From CAYFLR01 sp964343805 (lineage in GTDB: Bacteria > Bdellovibrionota_B > Oligoflexia > CAYFLR01), in NCBI GenBank assembly GCA_964343805.1, contig CAYFLR010000026.1, positions 1-64,000 of the forward strand: 64,000 nt of DNA. The letters run 5' to 3'. A program made the position numbers and the translations under genes. How positions within the stretch are numbered: the stretch's first letter is position 1; every line of letters starts with the position of its first letter. The notes under the pieces are model-generated. The model was not told the origin of the DNA, did no database searches, and saw nothing but the letters and a program-made list of their open reading frames with translations. Positions 45,342 through 54,577 of this stretch are shown here, piece by piece.

Positions 45342-46358
45342 TTAGCTTTCTAAATATTGACCAATTAACAGTTCAGCTATTTGCGCTGCGTTCAAGGCGG
45401 CTCCCTTTCGGAGGTTGTCTGCCACGCTCCACATACTAAAAGCATTTTGGCTAAACTGATCTAATCTAACTCTTCCCACATAGACATTATCTTTACCAAC
45501 ACAGGAAATAGGTGTTGTAAGTTCTTCTGAATTCGCTTCATCAATTAAAGTGACTCCAGGTACATTTCTCATTTCAGCAAATAGCGCAGCGAGAGAAAGG
45601 GGGGTCGCGGTTTCAATATATACAGAGAGGCTGTGGCAATTAAAAACGGGCACTCTTACTGTGGTGGCATTGATTTGAATGTTAGGATTATCAAAGATCT
45701 TATGAGTCTCATTGACCATCTTCATCTCTTCGCCACTGTAACCATTTTCATCGAAGGACCCAATTTGAGGAATGCAATTAAAAGCGATCTGCTCAGTAAA
45801 AACCTTCTTCTCCAGTGGTTTTTGAGAAAAGATACCCAAGGTTTGTTGGGACAGCTCTTGCATTCCTTCTTGACCCGCTCCTGATACGGATTGATAAGTG
45901 GAAACCACTATTCGGTTCATTTTAAATTTGGTTACGATATTTTTTAATGGCAGCACCATTTGGATTGTAGAACAGTTGGGGTTGGCGATAATATTTTTTG
46001 CTTTATACTCTTTGATGGCATCAGGGTTAATTTCTGGTACCACCAAAGGGACATCGTTATCCATACGGTAGGCGCTGGAATTATCTATAACAATGGCCCC
46101 ACTTTGTGCGGCTATGGGGGCCCATTTTAAACTCATCTCATTGCTGGTCATGAAGAAGGCAATATCAATATCTTTAAATGATTCTTCATCGAGAACTTCT
46201 ACGACACCTGTTAAATCTCTAAAAGCAACTTTTTGGCCAGCAGATTTAGGAGAGGCAAATAATTTTAAAGAATCTACTTTTAATTCTGACTTTTCTAAAA
46301 TAGAAAGGAGCTCTTTTCCTACGGCACCTGTTGCTCCAACAACAGCTATATTACTCAT
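45342..46358 (-). CDS. asd: Aspartate-semialdehyde dehydrogenase
   Basis: About 338 residues from the ATG at 46358 (an AGGGAT ribosome site; the longer frame to 46415 lies inside pssA). N-terminal NADP loop VVGATGAVGKELL, active-site Cys in ANPNCSTIQM, and QSVSGAGQEGMQEL and VPVFNCHSLSV downstream. It makes aspartate semialdehyde for lysine, diaminopimelate, threonine and methionine, so it supplies peptidoglycan precursors here. Confidence 0.96.
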   Translation of the reverse strand: MSNIAVVGATGAVGKELLSILEKSELKVDSLKLFASPKSAGQKVAFRDLTGVVEVLDEESFKDIDIAFFMTSNEMSLKWAPIAAQSGAIVIDNSSAYRMDNDVPLVVPEINPDAIKEYKAKNIIANPNCSTIQMVLPLKNIVTKFKMNRIVVSTYQSVSGAGQEGMQELSQQTLGIFSQKPLEKKVFTEQIAFNCIPQIGSFDENGYSGEEMKMVNETHKIFDNPNIQINATTVRVPVFNCHSLSVYIETATPLSLAALFAEMRNVPGVTLIDEANSEELTTPISCVGKDNVYVGRVRLDQFSQNAFSMWSVADNLRKGAALNAAQIAELLIGQYLES

Positions 46359-47301
46359 GTTTATCCCTGCTTTTTGCTTTTGTGTTTGATGAGGCTTTGG
46401 CCTCAATTTCCACATCTTTTTGAGCGATTTGGTCTAACTGATAATCTTCTTCTATATGAAAATCATGCTCATCAACCTCTTCCGTGGCAACAAATTCAAT
46501 GGGTTTTCTATGTTTTGCACTAGAGAAATATAAAAAAGGCCCAGAAAGGGTATAGAGAAACATGATGGGAAAGGCGAGGAGTTCAAATTTGGAGGCAATG
46601 ATGGTAAAAACAGCCACCAACCAAACTAGGGTGTAAAAAGGACGAGTGTTCTTAAGTTTTAAATCTTTAAAACTCGAGTATCTGAAATGGCTCACCATCA
46701 AAAACCCGAGAGTTGGGGTAGCCAGGGTGATAAAGACCTTGGAGGTGGCGGGAGCCACAATCATTTCTAAAGTGGATTTGAGTAGAGAGAAATTTATTTC
46801 AGGTATGATGGTTTTTAGCTCTTCTATAAAAATGATAAAAGTTGCTAAAATAAGTGCCGCTGTAGGGCTAGGCAAGCCAATGAAGTTCTTATCTTTGAGC
46901 TTGGTGGTTTGCACATTAAATCGAGCCAATCGGAGCGCTCCACTGACAAAGTAAAAAAAGCAAAGGGTCCATCCCATTCGACCAAAACCATTGAGGGCAA
47001 TTGTTAAAGCCAATAGAGCTGGAGCCAGGCAAAAGGATATAAGGTCAGCCAATGAGTCAAATTGGATGCCAAAGTCACTGGTTGTTTTCGTTAGACGGGC
47101 AATTCGACCGTCAAGAACATCAAAAATGGCTGCTGCTAGAATAGCAAAAGCTGCCTCTTTGTGTCGTCCCTCAAAGGAACGGACTATGGAGAAGAATCCC
47201 CAAAACATATTTCCGGTGGTAAACAAATTAGGGAGGACATAGATGGCCATTCCCAGTCTTTTTTTTCGAGCGGTCTTTTTGTCTATATTTGATTTAATCA
47301 T
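46351..47301 (-). CDS. pssA: CDP-diacylglycerol-serine O-phosphatidyltransferase
   Basis: 316 residues. The CDP-alcohol phosphotransferase signature is complete: DVLDGRIARLTKTTSDFGIQFDSLAD (D-G-x2-A-R-x8-G-x3-D-x3-D). Several membrane helices follow. The C-terminal cytoplasmic tail (about 255-316) is charged and not part of the core. It makes phosphatidylserine from the CDP-diacylglycerol produced by CdsA in the same operon. It overlaps asd by 8 nt. Confidence 0.94.
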   Translation of the reverse strand: MIKSNIDKKTARKKRLGMAIYVLPNLFTTGNMFWGFFSIVRSFEGRHKEAAFAILAAAIFDVLDGRIARLTKTTSDFGIQFDSLADLISFCLAPALLALTIALNGFGRMGWTLCFFYFVSGALRLARFNVQTTKLKDKNFIGLPSPTAALILATFIIFIEELKTIIPEINFSLLKSTLEMIVAPATSKVFITLATPTLGFLMVSHFRYSSFKDLKLKNTRPFYTLVWLVAVFTIIASKFELLAFPIMFLYTLSGPFLYFSSAKHRKPIEFVATEEVDEHDFHIEEDYQLDQIAQKDVEIEAKASSNTKAKSRDKHE

Positions 47302-47318
47302 GGGGATTGTTATGTACT

Positions 47319-48068
47319 CTATAGTTGGAGGTTTTTGAAAACCTCGGGGGTTTTTACATAGTTGACCGTTAGAGGACCCAGGTTTTTAATATCGCCCTGG
47401 TCTTTATATTTTAAAACAGCCAAGCATCCTGCGCCTAATCCGAAGGGCTTGATGGTCGGCAGAGCTAAGAACCTGTTTTTGGGCTCTAAAAAGTCGTGTT
47501 CATCCCCGGTAACATACACTTTTTCATTTGGATCAGTCAATGGTTTAATAACCTCATCCCAGGGACCCACTCCATCATCGGTCAATCTTTTTAAAGTAAA
47601 GAATTCACCGGGTTGAGTAGAAGTGGTTTTTTCAAACAGAGCATGATAAACCTCTTTTTGATTGGCCTTTAGGATGCTTAAGATTTTGGCATTGGGCATC
47701 CATTGGGCAGCAAAATAGGCTGCCACTTCCAGATTCGATAGAAGTACTAAGGGCTTTTTCAGGGCTAAACAAAAGCCGGCAAAGGAGGATATTCCAATTC
47801 TAACCCCTGTGTAAGAACCAGGTCCAGCCATGGCAGCAAATAAATCAATGTTTTGTAAGGTTATGTGAGCATTTGGCTGGGTAGGGGAAACCACACTATC
47901 CAAAAAGTGGTCTAATGTTTCATAAAAGCATTGGGAATGCTTTTTATTACGTAAAAGGATGGAGTGAATTCCGATTAGTTCAGATTCTTGGGGTTTATCT
48001 TGATTTGGAATAAATTCTAAAGCCAAAGTCAGGCTATCTGATGTGGTGTCCACCCAGCAAATTAGCAT
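47319..48068 (-). CDS. tsaB: tRNA t6A37 biosynthesis protein TsaB
   Basis: 249 residues. N-terminal ICWVDTTSDSLTLAL, the diagnostic GPGSYTGVRIGISSFAGFCLAL and a later MPNAKILSILKANQKEVY match TsaB (YeaZ). It partners TsaD/TsaE in threonylcarbamoylation of tRNA. AAGGGAGA ribosome site 6 nt before the ATG. 26 bp after rseP, 18 bp before pssA. Confidence 0.92.
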   Translation of the reverse strand: MLICWVDTTSDSLTLALEFIPNQDKPQESELIGIHSILLRNKKHSQCFYETLDHFLDSVVSPTQPNAHITLQNIDLFAAMAGPGSYTGVRIGISSFAGFCLALKKPLVLLSNLEVAAYFAAQWMPNAKILSILKANQKEVYHALFEKTTSTQPGEFFTLKRLTDDGVGPWDEVIKPLTDPNEKVYVTGDEHDFLEPKNRFLALPTIKPFGLGAGCLAVLKYKDQGDIKNLGPLTVNYVKTPEVFKNLQL

Positions 48069-48093
48069 TTAAGATCTCCCTTATACATTCCAC

Positions 48094-49790
48094 TTAGCCA
48101 AAAAGTCCGGTTAGATAATCGATTATCTGTTTTCCAAATCGTCCAATATCGGTATAGAGCGAGAAAACGATCAGAGAAATAAGTAACCAGAAGCCAATCA
48201 TATATGATATGCCAAGCAATTTTTTGTTGATCGGCTTTCTGGTGATCGCTTCTATACCACAAATAACCAGATGTCCACCATCGAGTACGGGAATGGGAAA
48301 TAAATTGATGAGTGCCAAATTGATGCTTAAAAGGGATACTGTTCCTAAAAAGGCCAAAAATCCGACCTTCAGGGATTCACTGGCGAATTTGGCGATCATA
48401 AGCGGGCCACCGAGCATATTTAGCGGAAGTTGCCCGGTTATCAACTTAATAAGTCCATCAATTATCATATAGGTAGCGGTGGCAGTTTTCTTAATGGCAA
48501 GCCAGAAGGCGGTAAAGGGATTTCCAACCTTCTTAAAACCGGATTTTGGTCCTGCAAACTCCATGAGAGGTTTAATACCAAGGAACCAAGTGGTTTTAGT
48601 CATTCCAAATTGATTTTCGCGGGTTTTCTTAGTGAGTTTGACTTTGATGGAGACCTTTTGTCCGGATCTTTCTACTAGCAGATAATGCTCTGCTTTATCA
48701 GAGAGAAAGGAATGCTTATTAAAGGTGTAGATGGAATCCACTCTATGTTCATTCACTTCCAAAATACGGTCAAATACTTTTAAGCCCGCTTTGTCTGCGG
48801 GTGAATTTTTTTCAACTTTTTCGATCACCAAACCGGCTCTAGTGAAACCTAAGGTGTTTTCTAATTCATCTTTAAGAAGAGGTGTCCCTTTAGCCCATTT
48901 TAGGGTCGCCTTTATTTTTTTCTTTTGATCTTTTTCTAGAGGGGGGGTGTAGTGTATTTCCACCGAGCCCTTACCATTAAGTCCCTTTGAGAGAAGATTG
49001 AGAAAATCTCCATATATGTGAGATTTTTCACCATTAATTTGGTGAATAAGTGAACCGGTTGGAATCTTATTTTTAGCAAAAAAACTTTCGGGGCTAGTAA
49101 TCCAAATTCTTGATAATGGCTGATCTGGTGCCACGCCAATAATGCCTTTTTGGATCTTTTTTCCATAGAGATCTTGACCGCTATCGATAGAAGGGGTCAC
49201 TGGAATTGGAATCAGCTCTTTGGTACCCGCTCTCTTTACAGTAAGTTGAACCTCTTTACCAGGTTGACTTGATATTACTTCTACAAAGTCCTGCCAGGTG
49301 GACAGATCTTTTTTATTAGCCGTCAAAATTTGATCACCGGATTTAATTCCCGCTTATCTGCAGGGCTTTCAGGTAGAACGTACCCGATATGAGACTCTAT
49401 TGTTGGTAGACCCATCATTATAATTGCTTGATAGACAAAAACAGCAAAAATTATATTAAAGAAGGGTCCTGCAAAAGCTATAGCTGCTTTTTTATAGGGG
49501 GGTTGAGTAATAAAAGCACGGTGACGGTCTTCCGGAGCAACTTCTACCTCATAGCTATCGCCAAACATTTTAACATAACCACCGAGTGGTATGAGGGAAA
49601 AGCGATAATCTGTATCCCCCTTCTTATAAGAGAAAAGGGTTTTCCCAAATCCAACGGAAAAAACTTCTACGGTGACACCCATGAGTTTTGCCGTAATGTA
49701 GTGACCATATTCATGGACAATGACCAGAGGACACAGGAGAATAAAAAAGGAAACGATAGGATTTTGTAAGAAGGAAAGCAGAAATTCCAT
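48094..49790 (-). CDS. rseP: Site-2 zinc metalloprotease RseP, frameshifted in this sequence
   Basis: The first 155 codons (49790-49323) carry VIVHEYGHYITAKLMG with the HExxH site, FSLIPLGGYVKMFGD and the start of PDZ1 (PESPADK). The frame then breaks near 49354; the rest resumes in another frame as AGIKSGDQILTANKKDL, completing PDZ1, then PDZ2 and LINLFPIPVLDGGHLVICGIEA (the LDG motif). One base missing from an AAA run (GATAAGCGGG for GATAAAGCGGG) explains it. RseP cleaves anti-sigma factors and signal-peptide remnants within the membrane. It sits in the usual place after dxr and cdsA. Error or real loss cannot be separated here; error is likelier. Confidence 0.92.
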
Positions 49791-49845
49791 ATTTAAGCCT
49801 TTTCCAAGGATAGAGTTTGTTCAAGTTGTGACGTTTTTTCTTCTG

Positions 49846-51027
49846 CTAGAGACTGATCTTTTTAACAATTAAAGTTGCTTTATGCCGACAGTCTTTGTCC
49901 AGATTGCATAAGGCATCTAAATCATTTGGATGCAACTTTTCGCATTGGGTTAAAGTATCTTCTACCACCGCATAAATGTCAAGAAATCTTATCCTGCCCT
50001 CAAGAAAGGCTGAAACTGCCACCTCATTAGCTGCATTAAGACAACAGGTCAGGTAACTCCCTTCTGCAACAGCATGGCGAGCGAGTTCAATTGCTTTAGA
50101 AAATGGTGGTTTTACTCTTGAGAAAGATAAATCAAGTATTTCATCGAAATGAAGACCTTCAATTTTGGAGGGAGCACGATGAGGATAATATAAACTATAC
50201 TGGATGGGTACATACATAGTGGGAAGTCCGAGCTGGGCTTTCATACTTCCATCTTGAAATTCTACAAACGAATGAGCCAAACTAGAGGGGTGGATCCAAA
50301 CATCAATTTGATCACTAGGCAGATTAAAGAGCCATTTTGCCTCAATCAGCTCTAAACCTTTGTTAAACATCGTGGCTGAGTCGATAGTTACTTTTTGCCC
50401 CATCTCCCAGTTGGGATGTTTGAGAGCTTGATCTTTGGTAGCGATCTTTAGCTCAGCCATGGAGTAATTTCTGAGAGAGCCACCAGAAGCTGTAAGAACT
50501 ATTCTTTTCAGGGAGTCATAACTTTCTCCCTGTAGACACTGGAAAATAGCAGAGTGCTCACTGTCGATTGGTATTATAGATGTTTTATGATTCTTCAATT
50601 CACTCATGACCATTTCACCAGCAGCAACTAATACTTCTTTGTTGGCGAGTGCGATGGGAATCCTCTTCCTTATAGCCTGGAGAGTGGGTTTAAGACCTGC
50701 AAATCCAACAAACGCTGAAATGAGCAAATCCACTTCTAGAGCATCAATAAAAGCTTCAAGCTCATCAGTTCCCCCAAAAAAGTGAACTTTTTTATTTGCG
50801 GTCTGTTGGGACATGATGGTTTTTAAATCTTGCAGAGCGGTTTCATTTTCTAAATAGACGAATTCGGGTTGATGTCTTTGTACTTGTTCAGCAAAGGCTT
50901 TAAGGTTACTTCCTTTGGCAGCTAGAGCCATAACTTTGAAATCTTCGGGGTGATCTTTCACCACCTCAAGTGTGGTTTTTCCTATCGATCCTGTAGAACC
51001 GAGAATGGCAATTTTCTTTTTTTTCAT
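49846..51027 (-). CDS. dxr: 1-deoxy-D-xylulose 5-phosphate reductoisomerase
   Basis: 393 residues. NADPH loop AILGSTGSIGKTTLEVV, metal and substrate residues in IPIDSEHSAIFQ, TASGGSLRN and NWEMGQKVTIDSATMFNKGLELIEA. Full-length Dxr/IspC. It commits DXP to isoprenoid synthesis, which supplies the undecaprenyl chain made by UppS upstream. Confidence 0.97.
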   Translation of the reverse strand: MKKKKIAILGSTGSIGKTTLEVVKDHPEDFKVMALAAKGSNLKAFAEQVQRHQPEFVYLENETALQDLKTIMSQQTANKKVHFFGGTDELEAFIDALEVDLLISAFVGFAGLKPTLQAIRKRIPIALANKEVLVAAGEMVMSELKNHKTSIIPIDSEHSAIFQCLQGESYDSLKRIVLTASGGSLRNYSMAELKIATKDQALKHPNWEMGQKVTIDSATMFNKGLELIEAKWLFNLPSDQIDVWIHPSSLAHSFVEFQDGSMKAQLGLPTMYVPIQYSLYYPHRAPSKIEGLHFDEILDLSFSRVKPPFSKAIELARHAVAEGSYLTCCLNAANEVAVSAFLEGRIRFLDIYAVVEDTLTQCEKLHPNDLDALCNLDKDCRHKATLIVKKISL

Positions 51028-51045
51028 AACTCATCCGCCCTTATT

Positions 51046-51874
51046 TCAGTAGATTAAATAGACCAAGTAAAACCCTAGAGCGCCTGTTAATATGGAATCT
51101 AATCGATCTAATACCCCTCCATGACCATAAAAAATAGACCCGGAGTCTTTTACCTTTGTTGCCCGTTTTAATATAGATTCAAACAAGTCTCCATATTGAC
51201 CAATAATGGCTGTTACCGTAGCAATTAGCAAGGTGTGGAAAAAAGTAAGGTCAGGAATAAATATAAGTTTATATAAAAATGATAATAAAATTGCTGCAAG
51301 TATACCACCGACGGATCCTTCGATAGTTTTATTAGGGCTAACAAAGCAAAGCTTATTGCGCCCTAGATATTTTCNNNNNNNNNNTAAAGTAAGCTCCCGT
51401 ATCACTAGCAATGCGGATTAATAGGAAGAGTAGTACTAACCTAGGACCATTTTCAAATGACCATATGCGAAAAGTGTAAGCAAGTAATAGGGGGATATAG
51501 CACCAGCCTACTAATGCTAAAGTGAATCTTTTGGCAATGAGTTGAATGTCCTTCAGATAGAGCAATAATATGGCAAGGTAAAAAATCCCAAACATAATTA
51601 ATACGTCTATTGCTGTGAGGGAAAGCTGGCCTAATTGAATAGCGTTACGGCTATGAACTATAAGGATGCAGATCCCCATAGTAATAATCACTAATTTCTC
51701 TAACCAAGGGAGGCTTTCCTTAATAAATTCATCCTCACACATGCGAATAAATTCAAAGAGGCCCACACTACAAAAAGCGATGAGCAGTAAATAAAAAAGG
51801 GAGGGGTTAGAGCTGAGAATTATATAAAATATAGGGGGAATAACTATGACTGAAGAGATGATTCGTTTTTTCAT
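51046..51874 (-). CDS. cdsA: Phosphatidate cytidylyltransferase (interrupted by an N gap)
   Basis: About 275 residues. Several membrane helices, SDTGAYF before the gap and KYLGRNKL then SPNKTIEGSVGG after it, the latter being the CdsA signature region; SILKRATKVKDSGSIFYGHGGVLDRLDS closes it. Ten Ns (51375-51384) disturb the frame. By comparison with E. coli CdsA only two residues (x-G) fit between F and K, so about 3 bases are truly missing. It makes CDP-diacylglycerol. 24 bp after uppS. Confidence 0.94.
51375..51384. other. Assembly gap (10 N) in cdsA
   Basis: A placeholder gap. Family spacing between AYF and K-Y-L-G suggests about 3 missing bases. Confidence 0.93.
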
Positions 51875-51897
51875 GGGTGCCTATCTCTTAGGGTAAT

Positions 51898-52641
51898 TTA
51901 AGATGAAGAGGAGGGTTTTAGTCCTCCAAATCGTCGGTCTCTATTTTCGAACTCTTTAAGTATATTGAAAAAATCCTCTTCCTTGAATTCAGGCCAGAAC
52001 TTATCTAAGAAGAAGAATTCAGAATAGGTGCATTGCCAAGGAAGAAAGTTGCTGATTCGTTTCTCCCCACTGGTTCGTATAATGATATCTGGGTCAGGCA
52101 TGAAGTGGGTATCAAGATGGGATGAAAAAAGATCTTCGGTGATATCTTCGGGTTTCAGCTTGTCCTCTTTGACTTTTTGAGCGATTTCATTCACTGCCCT
52201 CAGAATTTCATCTCTCCCTCCATAACTTAAAGCCAAGGTGAGTATCATTTGCTGACCTTTATGAGTGGCTTCCTTTACTTCATTGATGATGTCCTGGGTT
52301 TTTTGAGGGAGTTTGTGGACATTTCCAATGGTTCGAAGAGAAATGGCATTATCAATCATCAGCTGGCGTTCTTTTTTGAGGTATTTTTCTAAAAGCTTGA
52401 TCAATCCTTTTACTTCACTTTGAGGACGTTTCCAGTTTTCTTCTGAAAATACATATAAGGTGAGAAAAGAAATACCGGTGGCTCTGGCACATTCAACTAT
52501 ATCTGCAACTCTCTTGGCTCCTTCATAGTGACCTTCAAGTCGTTTGACCAGATTTCGTTGGGCCCATCTTCCATTCCCATCTAATATTAAGGCCACATGC
52601 TTTGGTAAGTGCTCTAAATTGGGCTTTTGAGATTTCATCAT
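51898..52641 (-). CDS. uppS: Undecaprenyl diphosphate synthase
   Basis: 247 residues. Catalytic loop LILDGNGRWAQRN (Asp), GAKRVADIVECAR, FLTLYVFSEENWKRP, LSYGGRDEI and the closing PDPDIIIRTSGEKRISNFLPWQ...FWPEF are all cis-prenyltransferase motifs. It makes the C55 lipid carrier for peptidoglycan. First gene of the long minus-strand operon; the 185 bp to pilB is a divergent promoter region. Confidence 0.97.
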   Translation of the reverse strand: MMKSQKPNLEHLPKHVALILDGNGRWAQRNLVKRLEGHYEGAKRVADIVECARATGISFLTLYVFSEENWKRPQSEVKGLIKLLEKYLKKERQLMIDNAISLRTIGNVHKLPQKTQDIINEVKEATHKGQQMILTLALSYGGRDEILRAVNEIAQKVKEDKLKPEDITEDLFSSHLDTHFMPDPDIIIRTSGEKRISNFLPWQCTYSEFFFLDKFWPEFKEEDFFNILKEFENRDRRFGGLKPSSSS

Positions 52642-52765
52642 TGTTTTTTCCTATTAATCCACCTGGGGTAATATCATATGGAAAAACCTGAATCAATCCT
52701 GAAACTTCTAGTCATTATGATGAGTCTTCCCAATCTCTCTCTATCAAGGGGCCAGTAAAAAAATC

Positions 52766-52793
52766 TAAAGATCTTTAAATATAAAGCCGAGGG
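52766..52793 (+). promoter_or_regulatory. Sigma28 (FliA)-like promoter before pilB
   Basis: TAAAGATC (52766-52773), 12 bp, then GCCGAGGG (52786-52793), close to the sigma28 consensus TAAAGTTT-N11-GCCGATAA: both cores (TAAAG, GCCGA) match, the outer bases do not. It lies 33 bp before the pilB start. A palindrome AAAGATCTTT (52767-52776) overlaps the first box. A candidate only. Confidence 0.3.
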
Positions 52794-52826
52794 ATTCAAA
52801 AGGACTTTTTTTATTAGGTAAATATT

Positions 52827-54536
52827 ATGATTCGTATCTCTGATATTTTATTTAAACAGAATCTAATTACCAAAGAGCAGCAGGCTACCATTAAAAAGAC
52901 ACTAAATGGTAATTCGGGTATCACTTTTACTGCTTGTGTAGAGCAGAATTCAGATATATCGAAAGATCAGTTAGTAGATATTATTAGTAAGACATTTAAG
53001 TTGCCTTCGGTAAAGCTTAAAGAACATGATATCCCTATGGATGTTTTAGAGTTGATTCCCAAGCCTTTGGCTAAAAAACATAGTGTTATCCCCATTGAAA
53101 AAGCGGCTAATACATTAATTCTTGCTATGGCAGATCCCTCTAACTTGGCAGCGATGGATGACATTTCTTTCACCACTGGATTTCAAATACAGCCGGTGGT
53201 GGCTTTAGATGAAGATATTTTACAAGCCATCGAAGATAACTATAAGAATATTACCAATGATGTGGAAATGGCAGATATTGGTAGTTTTGATGATAGTGAT
53301 ATCATGGTGGAGTCGGATGGCGAAAAAGAGGAGGGTGGAGATGTTAGTGTTGGTGCCCCTGTTATAAAATTAGCTAACTATATCTTAAGTGAATCAGGTA
53401 AGAGAGGGGCCAGTGATATTCATATTGAACCTTATGAAACAGCATTTAGAGTCCGTTTGAGAGTGGACGGTGTATTGAATGAATTTATTCAGGTTCCTAA
53501 TGAGATGCGTAATGGTCTTATTGCCAGATTAAAAATTATGTCAGCAATGAAAATCGATGAAAAACGTATCCCTCAAGATGGTCGTATTAAGCTAAAGTTT
53601 AAAGGTGGCGATGAGATGGAGTACAGGGTTAACTCCATGCCTACTTTGTTTGGTGAGAAGCTTTGTTTGCGTCTTTTGGATAAGAGTAACTTGGAACTCG
53701 ATATGACCAAACTTGGTTTTGAGGTACCAGCTCTAAAAGCTTATATGGATATGATCCATAAACCCTTTGGAATGGTGCTAGTAACTGGACCAACGGGTTC
53801 TGGTAAAACAACGACACTCTATTCTGCTTTGGCAGATCTTAATAAGACTACTGAAAATATTTCTACAGCTGAAGACCCTGTAGAATTTAACCTGATGGGG
53901 ATCAATCAGGTTAACGTTAATCCTGCTGTAGGTCTCGACTTCCCGGCAGCTTTGAAAGCATTCCTTCGTCAAGACCCTGATATTATAATGATTGGTGAGA
54001 TTAGGGATTTGGGAACTGCAGAAATTGCTGTAAAAGCAGCGTTAACAGGTCACTTAGTACTCAGTACACTCCATACCAATAGTGCTCCTGAAACAATTAC
54101 TCGTATTTTGAATATGGGGGTGGAGCCATTTAATATTGTATCTGCCTTAAATGGTGTAGTTGCTCAACGTTTAGGTAGAAGGCTCTGTGCCAAATGTAAA
54201 ACTGAAGACCCTGATGCCAATGATGAGGCTCTCATTGATTTAGGGATTCCCCCTAAATTTGCACCTAAGATTAAAACTCTTAAGGCTGTTGGATGTGGAT
54301 CTTGTAATAAAGGATATAAAGGGCGTTTAGGTCTTTATGAAGTATTAACAATGAATGATCTTCTTAAACGTGCTATTGTAGAGGGAAAATCTGCTTTGGA
54401 TTTAAAGAAGATCGCGATGAAAACCGGGATGAAATCACTTCGACAAAGTGCCCTAACAAAACTAGCTGAGGGGATTATTGATATTAAAGAGGTTCTCAAA
54501 AACTCTGTTTCGGATAAGAAGAAGTCAGTTGTATAG
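52827..54536 (+). CDS. pilB: Type IV pilus assembly ATPase PilB
   Basis: 569 residues. N-terminal MshEN-type domain (about 1-150), then the secretion ATPase core: SDIHIEPYETAFRVRLRVDG, Walker A GPTGSGKTTTLYS, Walker B IIMIGEIRD, LTGHLVLSTLHTNSAPETI and a zinc-type Cys motif (CAKC...CGSC). Closer to PilB than to the window's own GspE because of its position next to pilC and its full MshEN part. It powers pilus extension. 41 bp before pilC. Confidence 0.92.
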   Translation: MIRISDILFKQNLITKEQQATIKKTLNGNSGITFTACVEQNSDISKDQLVDIISKTFKLPSVKLKEHDIPMDVLELIPKPLAKKHSVIPIEKAANTLILAMADPSNLAAMDDISFTTGFQIQPVVALDEDILQAIEDNYKNITNDVEMADIGSFDDSDIMVESDGEKEEGGDVSVGAPVIKLANYILSESGKRGASDIHIEPYETAFRVRLRVDGVLNEFIQVPNEMRNGLIARLKIMSAMKIDEKRIPQDGRIKLKFKGGDEMEYRVNSMPTLFGEKLCLRLLDKSNLELDMTKLGFEVPALKAYMDMIHKPFGMVLVTGPTGSGKTTTLYSALADLNKTTENISTAEDPVEFNLMGINQVNVNPAVGLDFPAALKAFLRQDPDIIMIGEIRDLGTAEIAVKAALTGHLVLSTLHTNSAPETITRILNMGVEPFNIVSALNGVVAQRLGRRLCAKCKTEDPDANDEALIDLGIPPKFAPKIKTLKAVGCGSCNKGYKGRLGLYEVLTMNDLLKRAIVEGKSALDLKKIAMKTGMKSLRQSALTKLAEGIIDIKEVLKNSVSDKKKSVV

Positions 54537-54577
54537 GAAGTTGTAGTTAAATAAGTTTGTCCTAAAGGAAGTAAGAG

